Source: Panulirus ornatus (taxonomy: Eukaryota; Arthropoda; Malacostraca; Decapoda; Palinuridae). From it: DNA of 64,000 bases. Shown in pieces: positions 55,740 through 64,000 of the stretch. The translations under genes were made by a program, and so were the position numbers. Numbering within the stretch: position 1 is the first letter of the stretch; each line of letters opens with the position of its first letter. Under the pieces are notes generated by a model that did no database searches, had not been told where the DNA came from, and worked only from the letters and a program-made list of their open reading frames with translations. The DNA is taken from contig NC_092239.1 in the NCBI RefSeq assembly GCF_036320965.1, forward strand, positions 3,019,320 through 3,083,319, in the 5' to 3' direction.

Positions 55740-58700
55740 CTGTTGGAGAAACAGAAATATTTCATGATAGACATATGTTTTGTGATAATATGGCCGTCAA
55801 TCCACAATTAAGTAGTTAAAAAATAGCTTTGACCTAATATTACAAGGTAGATTTCTCTTAAATTCAATCTAAGGTGTCTATGAGGAATGTTGCACTTAAC
55901 AAGGCATTTGACAAAACACTGGATTCACATTCAAGTTCATAATGAATGTTTTTTATTAGAGAAAATCTGTGGTTTCTATTAAAAAAGCCTAACATCATAT
56001 TTCGTGTGCTTCATCTGTACATAATATAACCAAAAAAAATATGATTATGCAGGAACTTCAACTTTATGGGTTGTAACCAAGCGAAACAGTGTCCGGAATA
56101 AAAAATTGTCTGCCCCTCATATATTCCTGATCTTATACTACATGCAGAATTCTTACCAGATCCACAATTCTTATTGTCAATTATTATCTTCTCTTTAACA
56201 ACTGCACCAAAGTATAACTAGCCATATGTTTTGCTGTTGAAGGAATGACAGAAATATTAAATACATGTCATGGTACTCTTCCTATGCATAATTTATGAAG
56301 CAAGAATGTATGTTATTTTCAGCATGAAAAACAGGAAACACTGAACTTTAATTATTCCTAAAATAGAGTATAATGACTACAGTTGCAATACACTGAACTT
56401 TAATTATTCCTAAAATAGAGTATAATGACTACAGTTGCAATGTTCTACACAACTCAAGACATCCTATAACCCAAAGAAAGTTCCAAAGACATAGCTTTCT
56501 TATGTATTGAAAAAACTTACATGGTATGTATAAGATGACAAAGATGACCAGTGCATAGTAGAAATCAAAAGCAAAGTTAATGGCATTTGGGAAGGTGATG
56601 GAGTATACCCGAGTATCAGCTACAACTGGCAAGGCAGCATAGACACACAACAGCTCTCCTGTTACACCTAGTGGATACAACACAATAAAGAGCGTGTACC
56701 TGAGGAAAGACAAATTTCTGTTACTTTTACAGATGAAACCAATTAATTTCATAGATACAGAGATGTTCAGCAAGACAACTGTAACATGCTATAGGTGAAG
56801 CTTTATAACCGTAATTAAATTTTTTGGGCAAAGTAGACATTAGCATTAAGTTGGCTTCACTTATTTTCAATTAATTCCCAAGATCATACAAGTAAGAGGA
56901 GGATTTTCTGAATACCTTATCACCTTGCCTTGTCTTTCCTTCGCAAGGTTAATTAATAATACAGAAGGGGAGAGTGTCCGGCTCCATCAACCCTGAGCAG
57001 AAGTGATGTATGGTTGGTATTCTTTCTCCTGAGTCTCCATGTATAATGAACAGGCGTGTTACAAAATTAAAGCTTTACATTAAACACAATAAGGGAAGGG
57101 TTTATGTGTTCCTAAATTATTGCTACAGTATGATCAGACTCCTTGAAGCAGCAAATGCAGTATACCTGAGATAAGTAAGGATGCTGGGGACTTGCTTGAG
57201 AATGTTGAGGAAATAGAAGGAATATCTGATCACTTCAGTAACACTCCAGGCAACCAACAGCATAGGCAAACCTGTGAAACATTTTGGCAGAAGTTAGAGC
57301 AAACTAAAGGCTGTTGCTAGCATACAATAATATGCAAAGATAACCTTATGAAATTTTAAGTCATCAATAATGAACAAATTATGCATGCTCAGCTAGTAAC
57401 ATTATGTACCTTACCAACAATGGCTGGATCTCATATCAAGATGTGTATTTCCTCTCAAACACTGAGCATGCAATGCAGTCACCTTTCATTTTTCAGATCA
57501 CAAAGCTATATAATAAAATCAAATCGTTCAATATATACAAGTGTATTCATTACAAGACAGTCACACGGATCTAAATAATCTCTCCATAAATATTGTCCAA
57601 ATGAATTTTTTTTTTGAGTTTGGGACACTTGAACTCGGAAAACGGAAATAATGTGCACAAAACCCTAGAGCACATGATGCATTCCAAAAAAAATTTCAGC
57701 CAGCCTAAATTTAATGTGAGAAAGGTAGAAGTAGTAGTAGACAGGAGGAAAATTAGGTAGGAGCCCCTGCAAACACTACATTAGACTAACCCTCTGCCAC
57801 TGGCCTGTTATGGTGAGGCACAAAAGGCTAACAAGCAGCATTAGAGTTCACTTGTAATGGAGACTCTATTGCCATGGCCACCCCCTTGAGGGAGTTCAAG
57901 AAAAGAACAGGCATCAGAGATACAGATAGATAGAAGTCCACCTACTTTACCTTTAACAAACGTTACGAGGTTTTCTATAAAATATGGACCCTCCCTAAGT
58001 CTTCTCATTAGCTGATTCGCCAATGTTCAGCAAATAAAGAAAGGTCAGGTGAACTGAGATTAAACTCACCTGGCAATTCGCACAAACTTTTTGTAAGTTC
58101 AGAAGACTCATGATGATGACCAGTGCATCCTAAGATGAAGAGTATAAACTAGCACAATCTCCGCATGGAAGTGAATTTTCTGTTTCATACTATCTTAACA
58201 CATGGAACTGTTTCTTAAACAGCAAGCCAACAACAATTAGATAGTACTAAACAATCTAAACTTTATGAAGTGATTTAAGCCAAACATCAGCAATCAGTCT
58301 GATCACTGTGGTGTAAGCTACCTCATGTATACTGTATTCACCCCGAACATTCACCTGACCCTATAATGTATTGTCAACGAACAAAATTGATACTTTACTT
58401 GACAATTTATTGGTTACTCCTAATTGCAAAATGCTTTCATAACCTGAGATCCATTATTCTCGCTCAAATCTATCATATTCGTAGTCCAATCTACCTATAT
58501 CCCTAGGCAGGGCTAGGTTAAGGCATGGGCCAACAGGGTTACAGTCCAGGGGCACTGCATTACTGGAGTACAAAAAAAAAAAAAAAAAAAAAAAAATTTC
58601 AAATTTGCCTAAAAATTGGTTATGTTCCCCTTGCGACATAACTACATCATGAGATTTTGTAATATCTCGGGATTAACCTCATCACAACTCATTACTCTTT

Positions 58701-61700
58701 TTCTTTTCAGTATACAAAATGATATATATATACACTTATACCTATGCTGGTGTGAGTATTCTCAAAAGTACACAGAATAGGCCAGAGTACTGTGAGGCGA
58801 GAAAACACCTGTGGCAGGACCATCATGACACTTGATGGGACGAGACCCACAGCAGAATGAACAATCTGTAGGAGATAATTCAGTATTACATAATGATTAC
58901 AATTGTTACTTCAAAAGCAACACTGATACATTAACGATTCCATTCGTTACTTCAAAAGCAACACTGAGTATAACATTAAATACTGCAATAAATACAACCA
59001 TGAGGGTTGCATTCAACAGTTTTTCTAATTTATATCAATTTCACTAACTAGTAAATCATGAACTAGTATGATTATGTTTGTAGTTCCCTAGTATGGTACA
59101 TTTTAATAACATCAAATAATTCATACAAACAAGGTAATGTGTTAAAAAGTTATTTTCTACAACAAAAATAAAATGGGTGATGCATTATAAAGACATATTT
59201 CAGTTTTAAGTTGATTCAAGTACCATACACAAAGCTCGAATGAAAGCATCAATAAAAGTGATGACTATATCTTTAGTTGTAAGCTTCAAATGCCTTTTCT
59301 TGGCTAGGGTAAAGAGTGAAATAGAAGAAATTAGTACATTCATCATATTAATGTGGATACATCATTCTCAATCCTATTTCACCTTCTGCCAGCAGTATGA
59401 AGTAGTCTGGACTTATGTGTATAGTAATTAAACAATGTTACAATCTTATCAAAGGACAGATGTCCACAAGACTAAATGCATGAGATTGTAGTAGACCTGA
59501 AGACATTCAACACCTCAAGCCTACCTCCAGGACAGCAAGTGTTTGGAAGATCTTCAGCACAGAGCTAGTGCTCTCCCACAGTCCTGTCACACTTCCCTCA
59601 TACACCAGATGATGCATGGTCTGTATCAATACTATAAGCCACCTGAAATAATCAAGGATAAGTCAATCAATATCTTTTTTATTTGATGCTTCAATCTTAT
59701 TCATTATCACAAGTATGGTCTTATTTATGATGAAATGACAGGAAGATTCTGAATGAATTATTCAGATGTCAATATAGATTTTGGTACTCGTACAATCCCA
59801 GGACCCTTTTAATGGTGCTCTGCAGCTTTGAGGAAGCACTCCAATCAAAAGCAAGGAAATGATGGACTCCTTTGGAGCCAGAAAGTACTTGACATGACTG
59901 TATACTTTTCATCCATCAGCAATGATACATCCGTGAAGAAGGTTACTTTTCACTAATGATGTAACCACTTGCAGGTGTCCAGTTACACCATCACTGAAGT
60001 TACACTGAATACAGATAAATCAACATATATTTAACAGTTAAAACATCCGAGGTACTTTGATAGAGGCAGTAATCCTCTAAAGTCCAAAAAGATTTTGCAA
60101 GTTAGCCTCGCTAAAACTATTAAAGTGGTATAGCTAAAGATCAGTCGGAGTGGCAGAGTAATATTTCTAAAATGATGTGATCATATGAAATACAAGTACA
60201 AAACTGTAGCTATAATGCAAGTGAAAAATAAATCCAGGGGTGCTGGAAAGCTGGATGTAATGGTCTCAACTATGAGTAAGATGGTTAATAATTTACTATT
60301 GATCATGAAGAATGGAAAATAAGAGGTCTTCAATCCTTCAACTAACTGTTAGGGAGGGTTTCAATCACTCGTTGTGATATAAGCTAAAGACTCTATAAAG
60401 AGGATGTCAAAGTTTTGCAGCAGGAGCTATGATGGCACTGTGGATATAGGTTGTAGTTGGAGACACAAGAATTAAAAAAATATCATTAGACAATTGGGTC
60501 TCTTGAGAGAAAATACTAGGAGAGGTACTACTTAGATAGTGTTCAATAAAATGATTGACTGTACATACTGGTGAAAAGAGAAAAGTAAAATCAGATTTAT
60601 CAGACAAGCAACAATGGTCCTTAGAGGGGCCAGCACTACAGTTGCCAGGGCCCTCATTCTTGATGACAGCAGAAACAATATTGTCAGCTGATCTAATCTA
60701 AACCTTAATGAACACTATTATTGCTTATTCACCTCAAACCTCATTCAACAAATATCAAACTATGACAGGAACTAGAACATTTGTAATTATCACTTAAGTC
60801 ACGATTAAACTCTTGCATTAAGTTGGGACAGTAACTAGACTGACACTGTAATCAAATTTGCTTTGTATCATTTGTGGTTACTCTAGTGCATAAATTACTA
60901 TAAACCTTTCACCTTTTCATATCAAAGCATATGCAACCTCATAAAAATCTAAAGAAGGAAACCAAGTGTCAACCATTTCAACAAAATTCAAATACATTCA
61001 GTAGTAGCCTTTGACAAAATGAACTCAATACTGTACGTATGAATATAAATAATCTAAAACAATTACACATACCAGTCATTCACTTGATTAAACTATGGTA
61101 AACTGCAATTCAACCTGGATGTTTTTTAAATTTACAAAAGTATATACCAACTGCACTCTACAGGAAAAATAATCACTTGACAAAAATTAATACTCCAAGT
61201 CCTGAAAAAGCAGATCTAATTCATTTCAACTAATTGTGATGAGTCCATCATTAAGTCTTCCAAATCTGTAATCCTGTATTCCTGTGGTGACCAAAGCTAA
61301 AAACATTTTCATTAATTAAAAGTTGTAATGCTCTTAGAAACATGAAAATCCAAAAATGGAAAAACATGAGCCATGTCTGGGAAAGTATGTGTTGTTTAAT
61401 TCAATTTAAAAGAAAACTTAATAATAAAGTGCTTTAGCTCCACATCACTAATAATTTTCAATTAGAGTGATTTTATTCTAAAGTGCTACTGTAAAGCTTA
61501 AGAATACAAAAAGTGTGTGCATGAAATCAACCATTCTATTATACTGAACAATATAAAATATGCCACGAGTACAAAGTGTTGTGCACAAGGAAAATGTTAG
61601 GTTATTAAAGTAAAAGTATATACTACTTTTGTAAAATTACACAAATCATATAAAAACCTCAGCTAACCTGTACTCTCCCGAATGATAATACAAAAATACC

Positions 61701-62400
61701 AACGTTACATTCATCTACTGCTGGGAATCTCGTGCTTGCTGTGTCGTCTGTTTGTTGACATCCAATGTCCAGTACACAGTCAAGGGTGTGATCGGTATAT
61801 TTTGACTATGGTAGTGAACACTACAATAAGTCGTCATTGCTAAGGAGGCTAGATAAGGGTTTCAGAGTTCATGTAAATCACTTATGTGTGAATTATCTAC
61901 CTTTACGTTAAACCCCACAATATGATGAAGCTCCGCTAATCTTACTAAATTCTCTTAATACTACTCTAAGACTGCTGGGCAAAATCACCCAAAGCTAACA
62001 GGGATGCACAGCTAAACTGATGAATTACCCACTCCTTACTCTTAACAATGCATTAATGACAACAGACGGAAATCTATTACTGTTGCTGTCCCAAGTCACA
62101 TCAACCTCAGCTAATCGGTCACCTACTCATCTATATGGAGGCAAGTCGAATTACCAAAACTGAGTATCAAGGAATTAAACAAACTGATAACACATACCAT
62201 CATCAGAGCAAATACTAGATACAGCAATACTACATATCACTATACACAACGACAAGACCGGCCGCCGAAAACACTACTAGACCGGTCGAGCAAACATCGC
62301 CTGAACCAACAACTTACCCGAGACAGAGGAAAACATTGTAGAATACGAGGTAAACATTCCCTGGTGAGCTAGAGTCGCTGGGTCTGGTCTTGTCCGACAT
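55663..62400 (-). CDS. HACD2: Very-long-chain (3R)-3-hydroxyacyl-CoA dehydratase, HACD2/Phs1 family (seven exons)
   Basis: Multi-pass ER membrane enzyme removing water from 3-hydroxyacyl-CoA, the third step of very-long-chain fatty acid elongation. Exons on the minus strand, in order: 62400-62318, 59642-59525, 58865-58742, 58129-58070, 57271-57166, 56699-56521, 55739-55663. All phases close; the product is 248 residues (human HACD2 about 254). Visible family blocks: [15 protein letters not shown] near the N-terminus, [67 protein letters not shown], and the basic end [20 protein letters not shown], resembling a KKxx-type ER retrieval tail. The catalytic pair is Tyr172 and Glu179 in YPLGVTGE. 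Exon 4 adds a 20-residue loop absent from vertebrate HACD2. The 3' UTR is broken by a LINE about 100 bases past the stop. Confidence 0.92.
56338..56441 (+). repeat. Exact 52-bp tandem duplication in HACD2-like intron 6
   Basis: Two adjacent identical copies starting ACACTGAACTTTAATTATTC lie just downstream (in gene sense) of the exon 6 donor. It is non-coding. Confidence 0.9.
56521..56699 (-). CDS. HACD2: HACD2-like gene, coding exon 6 (catalytic exon)
   Basis: The acceptor is TTTCCTCAG and the donor ACCAT/GTAAGT, phase 2 to 1. It encodes [20 protein letters not shown], including the active-site Tyr and Glu, then [20 protein letters not shown], all very close to vertebrate HACD2. The open frame runs on into the intron but loses all resemblance after the donor. 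Confidence 0.94.
57166..57271 (-). CDS. HACD2: HACD2-like gene, coding exon 5
   Basis: The acceptor is GTTTCACAG and the donor CTCAG/GTATAC, phase 1 to 2. It encodes [20 protein letters not shown] and [14 protein letters not shown], the conserved AWxxTExIRYSFY helix. Confidence 0.92.
57725..57938 (+). mobile_element. Composite short element with a LINE family B tail, in HACD2-like intron 4
   Basis: The left part (AGGTAGGAGCCCCTGC, CCCTCTGCCACTGGCCTG, GGTGAGGCACAAAAGG) matches the 39.8-40.1 kb element; the right part (GCCATGGCCACCCCCTTGAG, CATCAGAGATACAGATAGAT) matches the LINE B 3' end. The order suggests a SINE that borrowed the LINE tail. Confidence 0.6.
58070..58129 (-). CDS. HACD2: HACD2-like gene, coding exon 4 (candidate cassette exon)
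   Basis: A 60-nt exon, phase 1 at both ends, with a good acceptor (CTCTTCATCTTAG) and a consensus donor (CCAG/GTGAGT). It encodes a His-, Ser- and Cys-containing loop, [14 protein letters not shown] and a short tail, with no counterpart in vertebrate HACD2. Joining exon 3 directly to exon 5 keeps the frame and gives the same Trp-to-Trp spacing (23 residues) as human HACD2, so it is probably optional. Confidence 0.65.
58742..58865 (-). CDS. HACD2: HACD2-like gene, coding exon 3
   Basis: The acceptor is CTCCTACAG and the donor ATAG/GTATAAG, phase 0 to 1. It encodes [20 protein letters not shown] and [20 protein letters not shown], matching the ILHCAIGIVPSSV block. The donor is the weakest of this gene. 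Confidence 0.9.
59525..59642 (-). CDS. HACD2: HACD2-like gene, coding exon 2
   Basis: The acceptor is TTATTTCAG and the donor GAG/GTAGGC, phase 2 to 0. It encodes [17 protein letters not shown] and [11 protein letters not shown]; the latter corresponds to the LKFFQTGALLE block of vertebrate HACDs. Confidence 0.9.
59795..60005 (+). repeat. Dispersed repeat family R1, copy 4 (HACD2-like intron 1)
   Basis: The longest copy: CTCTGCAGCTTTGAGGAAGC, GCAAGGAAATGATGGACTCC, TTTGGAGCCAGAAAGTACTT, CAGCAATGATACATCCGTG and CACTTGCAGGTGTCCAGTTA. Confidence 0.65.
62318..62400 (-). CDS. HACD2: HACD2-like gene, coding exon 1
   Basis: It starts [14 protein letters not shown], a short polar cytosolic N-terminus, then enters the first membrane helix ([13 protein letters not shown]). 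The donor is CTCGG/GTAAGTT, phase 2. The start is the first ATG of the frame, in a CCAAGATGT context. Confidence 0.88.
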
Positions 62401-63127
62401 CTTGGAGGATTATGGTCGAGCAGTGATGAAAACTGGTCTGAGGTGAGGCAGGAAGAGCCAGTCATTCAACGCACCTCTCTCATACCTAGCCGCAGGTCAA
62501 GAACGTAAACAAAAAGCCAGAGATACGATAATAACCCGCTCTTATTTCATTCTTAGATACGTATATATTTTTTCTTCCACAAAATAAATACGAGAAATTT
62601 TAGATCTATCGTATAGATTTTTTTATTACAATAAGTAAAAATTATAAGACATCACAGGTGATAAACAAATAGCAATAGAAACTGCCAGGTACCATTATCT
62701 TTGAGTCAGATCCGTTCAAAATCCGGAATCCAATACTTTTTTAGTTTTTTTTTGTAATTTCCCAACCAACAGCCACGTCAGATTTTTTTTCATCTAATTC
62801 TCGAGTTTTTTTGCTCTTCCTGGGCGTTTTTATCACATGCTAGTTTCCATTATATCCCCAGGATTAAACAGATGAATTCTTACACGGATTTATCTCTTAC
62901 CTTTTTGTTGGTGCACAAATGAGATTTTGACTAATTGAAATTGACGATATATTATCTACTTAGTGTTATTCATCAGTAGAAAATTAAGCATGAGAGAATA
63001 TAAGTATTGTTAATGATCGTAAATAATTCATGCTTAAGTTAGTAACAAATCTATAAGGCTAATAAGATATCTATTCAGTATTATTACAGTTTACGACCCA
63101 CAGAAGTTACAAAATTTGTTATAGACA

Positions 63128-63131
<4 letters not shown>

Positions 63132-63199
<68 letters not shown>
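63132..63199 (+). repeat. (TA)n microsatellite
   Basis: A pure TA run of about 68 bases. Confidence 0.98.
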
Positions 63200-63203
<4 letters not shown>

Positions 63204-63516
63204 GCCCCCGGCTGGTTAGGTTAACTTAGATAAGGTTCATTGTATTGAGACATATCATCTCACCAAAAAATCTCGGTGGGGCGAAGACATTCCTTGAGTA
63301 TTCTATTAAAGTAAGATTATAAACAACATATTGTAGGTTGCATTAGACACCTTTGTACTAACTCATAAACTCAACGTAAATTTAAATCATCAGAGATACA
63401 GTGTTATATAATTACTGATATATAGATAAAAGCGTAATGGAAGCATCTTATCATTAAGATATGATGAACAGCCTGACGAAGAACTCCCCCTTCGACAGTG
63501 GGAATACAGAAGGGGG

Positions 63517-63595
63517 TAGATGGGACCGGCGTAATCCCTCCTCCAAGATATGGGATGGGGACCGGCGTGATCCCTCCTCCAAGATATGGGATGGG
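63517..63595 (+). repeat. 37-bp tandem duplication
   Basis: Two copies of GATGGGACCGGCGTAATCCC plus TCCTCCAAGATATGG, near-identical. A related 'ATGGGGCCAC' text follows. Function unknown. Confidence 0.75.
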
Positions 63596-63767
63596 ACAAG
63601 AATAGTATGGGTGGGTCTCCCCTTCTGCTATAGCCAGTCATGAAGTATTATGGGAAGGGGCCACACCACCTCTCCCCTTATGACAGTAAGGGATGGGGCC
63701 ACTTCCCTTTCACTCCACACTGCGATTGCTAGGCCAGTGGGGTACCTACCTTTCATGGGATTACAAG

Positions 63768-63941
<174 letters not shown>

Positions 63942-63942
63942 A

Positions 63943-64000
63943 TGGCAGCGAGAGACTTGAGTGTGAACGAATGTGGCCCTTTTTGTCTTTTCCTGGCGCT
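63943..64000 (+). mobile_element. LINE subfamily 2 3' UTR start, cut by the window end
   Basis: TATGGCAGCGAGAGACTTGA, GTGTGAACGAATGTGGCCC and TCTTTTCCTGGCGCT match the first part of the 3' UTR seen at 51.53 kb. It starts exactly at the AAT microsatellite. Confidence 0.75.

Larger units (their letters stand above)
62401..63767. other. HACD2-like 5' UTR/promoter side and intergenic DNA
   Basis: The first about 100 bases (62401-62500) are a GC-richer stretch that probably holds the 5' UTR and start site on the minus strand. Beyond that is AT-rich DNA with a TA tract and no gene. Confidence 0.5.

Noticed and set aside
56429..56520. Continuation of the HACD2-like frame past exon 6 ([10 protein letters not shown]...)
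   Set aside because: A consensus GTAAGT donor lies at the end of exon 6, resemblance stops there, and a proper last exon (FPMLYMHM...QRRKVL) was found at 55739-55663.

Overview
This is a eukaryotic nuclear window, very probably from a decapod crustacean. Three intron-bearing genes of animal type sit in long introns and intergenic DNA full of microsatellites and non-LTR retrotransposon debris. The organism call rests on the arthropod-like character of the SUMO and TGF-beta proteins and on repeat tails (core CTACCTCGC-AACGCGGGA) that I recall as abundant in decapod genomes. No search could be run to confirm it.

Layout. 1-6.77 kb: intergenic DNA with CA/GT microsatellites, a 24-bp minisatellite (3.56-4.10 kb) and a tRNA-like SINE end near 5.8 kb. 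6.88-19.57 kb (+): a five-exon gene for a secreted activin/inhibin-beta-like TGF-beta ligand, with a 9.9-kb first intron. 19.6-35.5 kb: intergenic DNA with very long TA tracts, a 67-bp tandem triplication and a 42-bp minisatellite. 35.58-43.2 kb (+): a three-exon SUMO gene with old LINE fragments in both introns. 43.2-54 kb: intergenic DNA with fragments of at least two LINE families, including a nest of LINE 3' ends at 49.7-51.9 kb. 54.06-55.55 kb (+): a young 5'-truncated LINE with an uninterrupted reverse-transcriptase reading frame and a visible target-site duplication. 55.66-62.40 kb (-): a seven-exon gene for a HACD2-type 3-hydroxyacyl-CoA dehydratase, running toward that LINE. 62.4-64 kb: intergenic, ending in a long AAT microsatellite and the start of another LINE tail.

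The three genes have unrelated jobs (secreted signal, nuclear/cytosolic protein modifier, ER fatty-acid elongation enzyme), and nothing suggests they are co-regulated. Exons were assembled by hand from splice consensus, reading phase and family resemblance; the phases close exactly in all three genes. The most useful points for follow-up are a symmetric 60-nt exon in the dehydratase gene whose removal restores the usual family length, a divergent stretch and long C-terminal tail in the SUMO protein, a possible alternative first exon of SUMO, and the LINE that landed about 100 bp past the dehydratase stop codon. I saw no operon, CRISPR, phage or defence system, and no clearly new multi-gene system.
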